Assembly (NCBI GenBank): GCA_035485575.1
Contig: DATHNW010000008.1
Coordinates: 179,590 to 243,589, forward strand
Direction: 5' to 3'
DNA: 64,000 bases
Source: DASRHD01 sp035485575
Lineage (GTDB): Bacteria > Verrucomicrobiota > Verrucomicrobiia > Opitutales > Opitutaceae
How positions within the stretch are numbered: the stretch's first letter is position 1; each line of letters begins with the position of its first letter. Of this stretch, positions 23,578-34,200 are shown piece after piece. The position numbers and the translations under genes are program-made. Below the pieces are notes generated by a model. The model was not told the DNA's origin, did no database searches, and worked only from the letters and a program-made list of their open reading frames with translations.

Positions 23578-26528
23578 TATCTGGCGGTCGCCTTCGTCAT
23601 GGTTTCCATCAGCCGCGGCCGGGCGAGGCCAAAGGCGGCCAGCGCGCCGACGAAGGTGTCGAGCGTGAAGGGTTTTTCGATGATGCGGTTGACGCCGCAG
23701 CGCAGAAACTCCGCGCGGTCGCCCTCGGTCACGCGACCGCTGATCACGATGATGATGCCTTTGAAGGGAAGGTCGCGGGCGCGGCGGGCGAGTTCAAGGC
23801 CGTTGAGGCCGGGCATGTTGAAATCCATGACGATGGCGTCGAACGCGCCCGGCGTGGCGGATAGCTTTTCCCAGGCTCCGCGGCCGTCGGCAAACACAGT
23901 GACCCGGTGGCCCTGGCGTTCAAGAATCTCGCAGACCAGGCGGGAAACGACTTCCTCGTCCTCCACCAGAAGTATATGGGCCGAGCTGAGCGAGACGGCC
24001 GGAGCGCCCGCGGTCTGGATGGAGCTGACCGGGGCATCGGTGGGCGTGTGGATGGGAAGCCAGAGGTGAAAAGTCGTGCCGGTGCCGGGCGTGGAATCCA
24101 CCTCGATGCGGCCGCCGATTTCGGTGATAAGATGCCATACCGTGGCCAGGCCCAGGCCGGTGCCCTGGCCGGCGGGTTTGGTCGTGTAGAAAGGTTCAAA
24201 AATGCGTTCGAGGACGGCCGGAGGCATGCCGAGGCCGTTGTCCCGCAGGGTGAGGCGCACCCAGCCGGTGGGGCGCGACCGGACACGCGGGTCGAGTGGC
24301 GTGACGGCATCCGCCGGCATGGCTGCCGCCTCGATCTGGATACAGGCGACCCATTGCTCGTTGGCCGTCGTGCGGGCGAGTTTTTCGATGAGCGTGTCGC
24401 GGGCGTTGAGCAGGAGATTGACGATGATCTGGTGCACGTCCGTGCTGGGCAGCCACAGCACCGGAAGGTCGGAAGGCACGGTGCAATTGATCTGGATGCG
24501 GCGGTCGACGGTGTGGCGGAGCAGTTCAAGGTCGCCTTCGATGGCGGTCCGGAGGCGGATTTTCTCGGGCCGCCGGTCGGTTTTGCGCCCGAAGGTGAGC
24601 AGGCGGCGGGTGATCTCGGAGGCGCGCATCGCAGCATCGATGACGATCTGGAGCTCGCCGGCGAGCGAAGGCTGGCGGGCCCACTCCTGCTGGAGCGCGT
24701 CGGCCTTGAGCAGGATGGGTGTGAGGAGATTGTTGAATTCGTGGGCGATGCCGCCGACGAGTTCGCCGATGGCGCGGAGCCGGCGGCTCTGGGCGATTTC
24801 GGCGTCTTTCTGGACGCGCTCGGTGATGTCTTCGGCGATGAGGCAAAAGCGCGGGTGTTTGCTGACTACGCCGAGCGGCACAAGGGTGACGGCAAGATCG
24901 CGATGCGTGGCGTTGTGACGGAACATGGTCTTGAACGGGGCGCCGTCATCGGGGTGGCGGGTGAACAGTTCCGTCCAGAAGGAGACCTGTTCGGGGTTCA
25001 GGCCAAACTCGGCGAGGGAGCGTCCGGGGATGGCTTTGCCCGTCAGGCCCAGCAGCCGGTATGCCTCGGGATTGACCGACACAACGGCGACGTTGCTGTC
25101 GGCGAGTTCAAAAACACCCATCGCATAGGGGGCGTTATCATAAAGCGCATGGAGCAACTGGGCGGTCTCGCGCTGGGCGCGCTCCGCTTCGCGCCATTCG
25201 GTCACGTCCTGGGCGGTACCGAAATAACCGATGAGCCGGTCGCGGGCGTCGCGCACCGGCCGGCCCCGCACGTGGATGATTTTGCGGACACCGGGTCGTG
25301 GCTCGATGCGGACATCGAGGGCGTAGTCGGCGGCGGCATCCACGCTGCGGCGCAGCACGCCGAGCCAGCGGGCTCGGTCTTCGCGGAAAACGCAATGGGT
25401 GAGGGCGGTGAAAGACAATGGCCCCAGCTGCGGATTCCGCTCGAGGATGTGATAAGTTTCCTCTGACCAGATGGCCGGCACGCGGGAGGAAAGTGTGATC
25501 TGCCAGTGGCCGATGCGCGCGAAGTGCTGGGCTTCCGCGAGAATGGCGCGGCTTTGGGCGATTTCAGCCGCCTGCTCGGCGATCTGGCGCCGCAACTGGC
25601 GCTGGCGCATGAGACCCCAGAGTGCGATGAGAAACGCGATGGCGAGTGTGGCCGCTATATACGCGGTCAATTCCTCGCGGGTGAATTTTTTCGGTTCGAA
25701 CTGGCCAAACCATTTGGTGTAGATGCGGTCGAATTCGCCCGTGCGGTGCAGGATGGCGAGACCCTCGTTGAGGCGGGCGAGCAGCATGGCATCCCCCTTG
25801 CGCACGGCAAAGCAGAGCTGCATGTCGTAGCCGTCGACCGGCACGCCGAGGGGGCGGACGTTGTCGAGTTTGAATTTATCGATGACGGAAAGGGTGCTCA
25901 GACGGCTGGCAAAGACCGCGTCATGCTGGCCGGCATTCAATTCCTGGAGCGCCTGTTGCACCGAGCTTTCGTAAGCGATGTGGGCATTGAGATTATAGTT
26001 GTGTACGAATTCATCTCCGATGCTGCCCTTGCTGACGATGACAAGCTCCCGTCCGTTGAGATCGGGGATTTCATTGACCAGGTTTTTTTCCTTCCGGACG
26101 AACAGGGTGCCCTGCAGTTCGATATATGGCACCGAGAAATCGAGATACTTTTCGCGCTCCGGTACGCGGGTGTAGACCTGCAAGACGTCGAATTCGCCCG
26201 CGAGAAGCCGGGGCTGGAGGTCGATGGCCGACGTTTGCACGCGCTTCAACTGCAGGTCCATCACCCGGGCGACGGCATCCAGCAGTTCCACGGAGAATCC
26301 ATCATACTTTCCCGATGGCCCGAGGAACGAGGTGGGATAGCTGTCGATCGGAGTGGGGACAACAATCGGCCGGGTGAAATGATCGCTGATGGATGCGGGC
26401 ACTGCTTCAGCCCGGGCGGTTTCACCAATGAATAGGCCGATCGCCAATAACATAGCGATGACCGGCCCGGATCGGCGGCGCGTGCAGGAAATTATTCGAG
26501 TAGTGTGCACGAATGCCACTGGAACCAA
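23574..26528 (-). CDS. Hybrid sensor histidine kinase with periplasmic solute-binding sensor
   Basis: A 984-residue sensor. After a signal-type hydrophobic stretch (about residues 25-41, AMLLAIGLFIGETARAEA) comes a periplasmic SBP_bac_3 domain (about 45-275, ending near LNEGLAILHRTGEFDRIYTKW). One membrane helix follows (LTAYIAATLAIAFLIALWGL), then a coiled coil, two PAS domains, a HisKA box (IGELVGGIAHEFNNLLTPIL, His phosphoacceptor) and an HATPase domain (EPFYTTKPAGQGTGLGLATV). A C-terminal receiver carries DAIVMDFNMPG with the phospho-Asp. It should sense a small ligand such as an amino acid or organic acid and run an internal phosphorelay. No partner regulator lies beside it. The TTG start at 26528 is uncertain; an ATG at 26453 lies inside the signal sequence. 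Confidence 0.9.
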   Translation of the reverse strand: MVPVAFVHTTRIISCTRRRSGPVIAMLLAIGLFIGETARAEAVPASISDHFTRPIVVPTPIDSYPTSFLGPSGKYDGFSVELLDAVARVMDLQLKRVQTSAIDLQPRLLAGEFDVLQVYTRVPEREKYLDFSVPYIELQGTLFVRKEKNLVNEIPDLNGRELVIVSKGSIGDEFVHNYNLNAHIAYESSVQQALQELNAGQHDAVFASRLSTLSVIDKFKLDNVRPLGVPVDGYDMQLCFAVRKGDAMLLARLNEGLAILHRTGEFDRIYTKWFGQFEPKKFTREELTAYIAATLAIAFLIALWGLMRQRQLRRQIAEQAAEIAQSRAILAEAQHFARIGHWQITLSSRVPAIWSEETYHILERNPQLGPLSFTALTHCVFREDRARWLGVLRRSVDAAADYALDVRIEPRPGVRKIIHVRGRPVRDARDRLIGYFGTAQDVTEWREAERAQRETAQLLHALYDNAPYAMGVFELADSNVAVVSVNPEAYRLLGLTGKAIPGRSLAEFGLNPEQVSFWTELFTRHPDDGAPFKTMFRHNATHRDLAVTLVPLGVVSKHPRFCLIAEDITERVQKDAEIAQSRRLRAIGELVGGIAHEFNNLLTPILLKADALQQEWARQPSLAGELQIVIDAAMRASEITRRLLTFGRKTDRRPEKIRLRTAIEGDLELLRHTVDRRIQINCTVPSDLPVLWLPSTDVHQIIVNLLLNARDTLIEKLARTTANEQWVACIQIEAAAMPADAVTPLDPRVRSRPTGWVRLTLRDNGLGMPPAVLERIFEPFYTTKPAGQGTGLGLATVWHLITEIGGRIEVDSTPGTGTTFHLWLPIHTPTDAPVSSIQTAGAPAVSLSSAHILLVEDEEVVSRLVCEILERQGHRVTVFADGRGAWEKLSATPGAFDAIVMDFNMPGLNGLELARRARDLPFKGIIIVISGRVTEGDRAEFLRCGVNRIIEKPFTLDTFVGALAAFGLARPRLMETMTKATARY

Positions 26529-26637
26529 TATATCTCAGTAAAATCACGGCGAGACAAGCATGAGGATGCATTGTAGATGATAATTTTTTGCATTGCGCCG
26601 GCGAGTGAGGCGCGCTTGTTAGCTCACACGGTCCTCT

Positions 26638-26712
26638 GCGGGCGTAGTATATCGGCTATTATGTGAGCTTCCCAAGCTTGAGAGGAGGGTTCGACTCCCT
26701 CCGCCCGCACCA
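26638..26712 (+). tRNA. tRNA-Gly (CCC anticodon)
   Basis: A complete cloverleaf can be drawn: acceptor stem GCGGGCG/CGCCCGC (7 perfect pairs), anticodon arm TGAGC/GCTTG with loop TTCCCAA giving anticodon CCC, T arm GAGGG/CCCTC with loop TTCGACT, discriminator A and an encoded CCA end at 26710-26712. The D arm (GTATATCGGCTATTAT) is short, as usual for this glycine isoacceptor. An IS remnant and other accessory genes follow directly downstream, consistent with tRNA genes being frequent integration sites, but I see no direct repeat of its 3' end nearby. Confidence 0.95.
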
Positions 26713-26844
26713 GTTTTCTCCTCTGACAGAGAAAATCGCGAAGCTGGGTTGCCGGTTGACGTGGCAATCCTGCCCAGAAGCTCCGCACGTCGTCAGTCTT
26801 CGAAGTAACCATTGCCCCTACTGTGCAACACCCGGCTCAAGATT

Positions 26845-27285
26845 TATGAGGCGGCTTACACGGGTGATCGCCCGGCATGGCGCACCTGAATCCATCGGTT
26901 CAGATAACAGCTCGGAGTTCATCGCCAGAGAAATCCAGCGCTGGGGCCGAGTAAAAACATCAAGACGATCTACATCGAGCCGGGCACCCCCTGGTGGAAC
27001 GACTTCGTGGAATCCTTCCATGGCCGCTTCCGCGACGAGTGCCTGAACTGCGAGCAGCTCTGGAGCCTGACGAAGACCCGCTCGTGATCGAAGACCATCG
27101 CAACCGTTACAATCAGCGCCGGCCCGCGCCGCCAGCTTGGCTACCGCAGTCCGGCCATTTACGCGGCGAGTTTACTTCCATCCCTGGCTCCGGTCAGGCC
27201 CGCCGAGCCGGGCGTTCCCTCTGCCAGGGATGCACAATCGACGTCATCCATATTAACATCAACCCATCGTCCAGACCGACTCTAG
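26845..27285 (+). pseudogene. IS3-family transposase (OrfB) remnant
   Basis: The conserved rve/integrase core of an IS3 OrfB is split over several frames. The first part reads RHGAPESIGSDNSSEFIARE, with the catalytic Asp of the SDN motif. A frameshift near 26950 leads to IKTIYIEPGTPWWNDFVESF, with the Glu of the DDE triad, then HGRFRDECLN. Another shift near 27087 gives DHRNRYNQRRP, and a third gives QLGYRSPAIYAASLLPSLAP before a stop at 27283-27285. OrfA and the N-terminal half of OrfB are absent, and I found no flanking inverted repeats. The element is dead and is probably an old insertion beside tRNA-Gly. Confidence 0.85.
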
Positions 27286-27410
27286 GGGTGGACCGAAAAA
27301 CCGAGGCCGATCAGTTACGCACACGAATCTGCGCGAGCCGCGCACTGCGTGATGGCAGAAGCTGAAGTACCCAAAATCGGTCGGCCTACGCGGAGAACGT
27401 AGTTGCTGTG

Positions 27411-27845
27411 CTATTGGGCGGTGGTGGAAGATCCTTTTTCACGGGTTACGTCGCCTTTCGGGTCGATAGTGGCAACGAGTTTATGGGATTTGTCGTAGAG
27501 GTAGGTCCAGGTTTGGCCGGATTGGCGTGTTTCACTGATTTTGTCCCCGTTAGCGTCGTAACGGTAGGTACAGATCGAGCCATCAGCGTAAATAATCGCT
27601 GCGAGCTGGCCTTGGGCATTGTATTTGTAGACAGGAGGCGATCCCGAGCTTACCTGGGGTTGAGGTGAATGTATTGTATCCGCGCTCTGAGACGCCAAGC
27701 CTGGAGGCTGCGCCGCCACGTTGGGACCGTTAGTCGCTCCTGTAACTGATCTTTTAGCTGGCGAGAGAAGATAAACGCCTATGCCCACCAGCAAGCAAAT
27801 GACTAGTCCGGTTATAAAGATCACTACGTTGCGACGTGCACTCAT
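27411..27845 (-). CDS. Small membrane-anchored YD-repeat (RHS-like) protein
   Basis: A 144-residue protein. It starts MSARRNVVIFITGLVICLL with one N-terminal membrane helix (about residues 6-26), then a Pro/Gln/Ser-rich linker, and about three YD/RHS-type repeats: YKYNAQGQLAAIIYADGS, YRYDANGDKISETRQSG and YLYDKSHKLVATIDPKGD. Large RHS and teneurin proteins use such repeats to build a shell. Three repeats cannot form one, so this may be a remnant of a larger RHS protein or a small anchored surface protein. The frame is intact. It lies between an IS3 remnant and the giant S53 gene, in an accessory region. Function is not known. Confidence 0.65.
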   Translation of the reverse strand: MSARRNVVIFITGLVICLLVGIGVYLLSPAKRSVTGATNGPNVAAQPPGLASQSADTIHSPQPQVSSGSPPVYKYNAQGQLAAIIYADGSICTYRYDANGDKISETRQSGQTWTYLYDKSHKLVATIDPKGDVTREKGSSTTAQ

Positions 27846-28207
27846 CGCTTTTGTGTGGCAGAGTAGAATAGAGTGAACAAGCCCGTTGTTTGGTGTTGGC
27901 CAAAGATGAAGGGGAGGCACTGTTATTCATTGCTTAGGTGGTTTATCGAGACGAGAAGACACTTGGGAATGGTCATTTCACATCACGCAATCTTTACCAG
28001 GTTGCCGAAAGATGCCCACGGGAAAAATTTCGCCGAAACCAAGAGGAATCGCCTTCCAGAAACATGCCTAGAATCGACGATCTCGACCTGGTCCATGTTC
28101 AGCCAGCGGTAAATTCCCGGCCAATTTTTTGTTCGATGAGTTTTTTAGCAATCTGTTGCATTAGAGGCTTGAATTAAATATGAGGGTAATTCTCCATCTG
28201 GCTTGGA
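27846..28207. other. Intergenic region before the giant S53 gene
   Basis: About 360 bp, more AT-rich than its surroundings, without a credible gene. A plus-strand TTGCAT at 28156-28161, followed 17 bases later by TATGAG, is a weak promoter candidate for the S53 gene. Two short plus-strand frames (27873-28112, 27938-28177) have no recognisable content. On the minus strand a fragment reading AKKLIEQKIGREFTAG might be a decayed DNA-binding or transposase segment, but this is too short to claim. Confidence 0.35.
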
Positions 28208-31200
28208 ATGATCCATGCTGCATCCTATTTCCGGCCAAAGGGCACATTGATTAATGTGTTGTTTTTGATCGGCGTTGCCGTGTCGATGGGGGCGCTTCAG
28301 GTGGACGCCGCCGCATTGCAGACGGTGCATGGACATCGACCTGCCATTCTCTCCCAACTGAAGCCAATCGGGCCTCTCGATAAGACGCAGGAACTCAACC
28401 TTGCCATCAGCTTGCCGGTGCGCAACCAAGCTGGGCTGGCCCAGTTTCTGCAGCAGATCAGCGATCCCAAGAGCCCCAACTATCGCCATTATCTGACGCC
28501 AGCGCAGTTCACGGCGCAGTTTGGACCGACGCAGAGCGATTATCAGGCGGTTATTGCGTTCGCCAAGGCGAACGGCCTGACGGTCACTGCACAATATGCA
28601 AACCGGCTGATCGTTGACGTGAAGGGCACGGTTCCGGTGGTGGAAAAGGCATTGGGGGTCACGATGCTAAGCTACCAACATCCAACTGAGAAGCGGAAGT
28701 TTTTCGCGCCCAATGCCGACCCGACGCTCAACCTGTCGGTCCAGGTCCTTGGCATCAGCGGCCTCGACAACTACACCTTGCCGCAGCCCCGCTACAAGCT
28801 TCGCGGGGCGACTGCGTCGCAATCGGGCACCACCACCGGGAAGAGCACGGCCGCGTCGGCGCCTTACTCCGGTTCGCCGACCGCCTCGCCCAATCTCGGA
28901 ACCGGAGCGAATGGTGGCTACATGGGCAGCGATTTTCGTACGGCTTATGTGCCCGGCGTGGCCTTGACCGGTTCGGGCCAGACGGTGGGTCTACTTCAAT
29001 TCGACGGTTACACCGCCAGCGACATTACCTATTACGAGACGAAGGCGAACCTTCCCGCGGTGCCGTTGACCAATGTCCTGCTCGACGGCTTCAGCGGCGT
29101 GCCGACCGGCAACGGTGGCGAGGTCGAGGTCTCGCTCGATATCGAAATGTCGATGTCAATGGCACCGGGTCTGGCGGGCATTATCGTCTACGAGGCAGGC
29201 CCGTCGGGCAACTGGCATGATATTCTCAATCGCATGGCCAACGACAATCTAGCCAAGCAGCTTAGCTGCTCTTGGTATATCCCGGGCGGCCCGATGGACC
29301 CGGCGGCGGACCAGATTTTCCAACAGATGGCGGCGCAGGGGCAGTCATTCTTCACCGCATCGGGCGACAACGACGCCTTCACTGGACTGATTCCGTTTCC
29401 CGGCGACACACCCTATGCGACCGAAGTGGGTGGGACAATGCTGACCACGGCCAATGCCGGGGGAGCCTATTCTTCCGAGCAGGTCTGGAACCGCAACGAC
29501 GGCATTGGAACGGGCGGCGGCATCAGTACGCAGTACGCGATCCCAAGCTGGCAGCAGGGCATCAGCATGACGGCGAACCTGGGATCGACCACGATGCGCA
29601 ACGTGCCCGACGTGGCGCTTACGGCGGAGAATGCCTACGTGCGTGCGGACGGCAGTGACCAGCTCGTCGGCGGCACCAGTTGCGCCGCACCACTCTGGGC
29701 CGGCTTCACCGCGCTGGTCAATCAGCAGGCAATGGTCAACGCGGGTACGACGGTCGGGTTCATCAACCCCGCCGTCTACGCGATCGGCGAGGGATCGGGC
29801 TATGCGACGGATTTTCACGACACGACCGTAGGCAACAATTTCAGTTCGAGCAGTCCCAGCAAATTCCCGGGCACGGCCGGATATGATCTCTGCACGGGTT
29901 GGGGAACGCCCAGCGGCGCAGCGCTCATTAATGCGCTGGCCCCCGCCTCGATTCCGGTCATCGCCGACACGAACCCGCTGCCGTCATCATCCGCCGGCGT
30001 GGCCTACAATGAGACGCTGACGGCAACCGGCGGCACGCCCGGATACATGTTTTCCATCCTTTCTGGCAGTCTTCCGAACGGGCTTAGCTTAAGCTCGGGT
30101 GGCGTGATCAGTGGTACGACCAATGTCTCCGGTACCACAGCGGACTTCACCGTGCAGGTAACCGACAGCAAGGGAAAGTCGTCGTCCACGGCCCTGGCGA
30201 TTACCTGCCTCTCGGCGGGAACTCCCGTCATCACCACGATCAGCCCGCTGCCGATCGGCTCGACAGCGCTGGCTTATAATCTGCCGTTCGCGGCGGCAGG
30301 CGGAACCCCGCCCTATACGTATTCGCCCGGGACCGGCACATTCCCGCCCGGGCTGACTCTGAGCACCGGGGGCATCCTGAGCGGCACGCCGAGTGCAACC
30401 GGCACTTACACTTTTGACGTCAAGCTCACCGACAATGTTGGGTCCAACTCCGATGCGCCTTTCACGATGACGGTGGGCAGCCCGCCAACGTTCACCTCCG
30501 GGCCCACGCTGGCGAGCGGCATCCTAAATTCGCCCTACACTCAGTCGATCGGCGCGACCGGTGGCAAGGCGCCCTACGCTTGGTCGATGACTTCCGGGGC
30601 CCTTCCGGCGGGGCTGACGATGAATGGCGCCGGTGTCATCACCGGCACACCAACCGCAGCTGGAACAGCCAATTTCACGGTCAAGGTGGCCGGCACGGAC
30701 GGGCTTTCCTCTTCCCAGGCCTTCAGCCTTACGATCCAGGCTTACGGATCGCTCGATCACTTTATTTGGGGCACGATCGGCTCGCCGCAGACGGTCGGCA
30801 CGCCGTTTGCCGTGACCATTACCGCACAGGATTCGGTCAATAACACCGTAACGGGTTTCACCGGGACTGCCACGCTCGCGTCGGCGGGCCCGCAGACAAT
30901 TCTCAACAGCCCAACGTCTACTAACAGCGGAAATAACGGGACCTGGACCCTCGGCTATTCCTTCACGCCCTCGAGCCCCATCACGGTTACCGCAGTGCGG
31001 AGTTACTCCGGCTCGAAGGTATCCATTTGGACCGATTCAGGCGTCTTGCTTGCCAGTACGCCCGTCTCCGGCCCCAACGGTGTGTGGACGGATACGCCGA
31101 TCACACCAGTGCAGTTGCAGTCCGGCGTCACTTATCGCGTCGCCTTTTTGTCGGGAGGCCAGACCTACTATTGGAGCACCGGTCTCCCCTCGATTTTCGC

Positions 31201-34200
31201 CAACGGCACGATCAATCAGGATTACTCTGCCTCGGGCGACGCATTCCCCACGATTTCCGATACGAACAGATGGTTGTTCGTCGACTTGAAATATACCGTC
31301 GGTAGTTCTGTGCCTGTATCGCCGGGAACAACCGAGGCGTTCACCGCGGGTGCCTGGAGCGGATCGCTCACCATCAGCCAGGCTGCGGCAGGAGTTGTCC
31401 TCGAGGCCAGTGATGGCTCGGGACACATCGGCAATAGCAATTCATTTAATGTCACCACGCTGGCCAACATTTCGGTCACTCCGGCCAGTGGATTCACCTC
31501 GACCGGCGGGACCGGCGGACCGTTCACACCGGGCAGCGCCAGTTACCAGGTGACGAACACGGGATCCGGGTCGATGTCGTGGAACGCGAACGGCGCGCCC
31601 TCATGGATCACGCTCTTGCCCGCCAGCGGTACGCTCGCCTCCGGCGTCAGCACGACCGTGACGGCCTCAATCAACACTGCGGCCAATAGCCTCGGGGTGG
31701 GGACCTACACCGGCACGATCAACTTCAACAACACGACCAGCGGTTTCGGCAACACTTCTCGTTCGGTCTCGCTGACCGTGACGCCTCCGCCTCCCGTCAT
31801 CACCAGTAGCCTGACCGCGAGTGCTTCCGCTGGCCAGCCGTTCAGTTATCAAATCACGGCCTCGAACAGCCCAACTTCCTTCGGCGCCACTGGCCTGCCC
31901 ACTGGACTTAGTATCAACTCAACCGGCCTGATCGGCGGCACGCCTGCCGCCGGGGGCATAAGCAACATCACCCTTAGCGCAACGAACGCGAATGGCACCG
32001 GATCGGCGACACTCGTCCTTACCGTACAGCAGGCTCCGACGTTTACGAACGCGCCCCTCTCCGTGCCGATCGCGATCGGTTCAGCTTATAACTTCAGCTT
32101 CGCGACCACCGGCACCCCGACGCCGACTTTCGCGGTCACGGCCGGAGGCCTGCCGCCGGGCCTTTCACTTTCGTCGACCGGCGCGATCACCGGCGCTGCG
32201 ACGCAGCTCGGAACCTATTCGGGCACGGTCACGGCCACCAACTCGGCCGGCAGCGCCAGCCAGAATTTCACAGTCACGGTTGTTTCAGGCCTGGTTCTCG
32301 GCGTCACTCTGCCCGCCACCGTCAACGAGGATGATCCCGATGGCCAGGGAACGTTGAGCGTCAGCGCAGTTTCGTCGAGTCCGATCACCGTCACGCTTGC
32401 GTCGTCGAACACCGGTGCGCTCACCGTGCCCGCGACAGTAACCGTGCCGGCAAACCAATCGAGCGTCCCGCTGCCTTATACCATCATCGACAACCTTTCT
32501 GTTTATGGCACGCAGACTGCCACCGTGAGCGCGAGCGCCGTGGGCTGGACCGGCGCCAGTCAGCTCGTCACCGTCACCGACAATAAGACCATCGCGAGCT
32601 GGAATACCTTTGGCAACGGCCAGGCTCATACCGGGGTCTACCGCGGGTCGCTGCTCGGGGTCACCTATGGCCAGGCGTGGTCGGCCACGTTCAGCAGCGG
32701 ATCCACTGCGCTTAATCCGGTCGCGGTCGATAAGGGTCTCGTGTACGTTACACCCCGCACTCATTCCGGTACCGCCGATCTGACGGCGGTCAGCGCCGTA
32801 ACGGGCACGCTTGTCGGGTCCCTTTCGTTCGCGAGTACTGGAGAAACGAGCTACGCCGTCAATCCACCCACAGTTTACAAGGGCAATGTCTATGTGCAGC
32901 AGGGCCAGGGCTTGTCCAATGGCGGGTCGGGCACGGTACCGCCAGCTATGTGGTCGATTAACACGTCCACGGGACAAACCAATTGGACCGCTCCTTTTAC
33001 CGCGCAATGGGAAAGTTATTTTGCGCCAACCGTTTACCAGTCGGCTGGCATTTGGGTCGACGGTGGAACTTATGGTGGCTTATACGGATTTAATTTTAAC
33101 GGAGGCCAAATCGCCTTTGTCACCGAGCCCCAGTACGATGAGTGGACGCCCACCTATTACAACGGCGTGATTTATTCGTACGTGGCAGGGAGCTTCCAAG
33201 CGGTCAATCCGTCGACCGGGGCCGTTTCGTGGTCCTTGTCGCTGACCGACTCGAGTACCTCTTACTCGATGAATTGTGCAATGCCCATCGCCAATAACCT
33301 AGCCTATGCCAATGGGCATCTCTACCTCAACGCGGTGAACGTGGCGACACACGCCGTCGCATGGACGGTGAGCGGCACTTTCATCGGCACGCCAGCGGTG
33401 GCCAACGGCTACGTCTATGTTATTTCGGGTTCGCAGGTGGAGGTGCTGAACGGATCCACGGGGGCAAGCGTAACCGCGTATCAAACGGGCGACACCGGAT
33501 TGACGGGCCAGCCGATCGTGGCCAGCGATTCGCTCGTCGTTTCGTCATCCACCAGCACCTATCTCTTCAACCTGGGCACCCGGGCATTGGTGCAGACCAT
33601 ACCGTATGGTGGCCCGGTGAGCGTGGCGAACGGCACCCTTTATCTCGCTGGCGCGGACGGGACGCTTCGGGCCTTCCATTCGGCCGCCCCGGTCGCGCCG
33701 ACCATCACCAGCACCAACAGCGCCATCTTTTCGACCGGCCAAGCTGGCAGTTTTACCGTGATGGCGGCCGGATATCCGGCCGCTACCTTCAGCGCCACCG
33801 GCTTGCCGTCGTGGGCGAGCCTCGATTCCGCCACCGGCCTCCTCAGCGGCACCCCGCCGACTGCGGATGGGTCGCCCTTCACGGTTACATTGACGGCCAC
33901 AAACGGCGTTTCTCCCAATGCGAACCAGACGTTCAGCATCACCGTCTTGCAAACCTACGGGCCTGTTATCACGAACGGACCTCCTCCGGCCATCGCGACG
34001 GTCGGCTCGAATTACGCTTTCATCTGGACGACCACGGGCTATCCGTTCCCAACCTTCGCCGTCACCTCGGGGAGTCTCCCACCCGGCCTTACGCTCTCGG
34101 GTGCGGGGGCGCTGACCGGCACGCCGACCACGTCGGGAACTTACAGCGGCACGGTCACGGCCAGCAATACCAGCGGCTTGGCCTCGCAGAATTTCAGCAT

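Noticed and set aside
26624..26812. 62-residue minus-strand frame ending in RAEGVEPSSQAWEAH-type sequence
   Set aside because: It is the antisense translation of tRNA-Gly(CCC), a recurrent false protein in databases.
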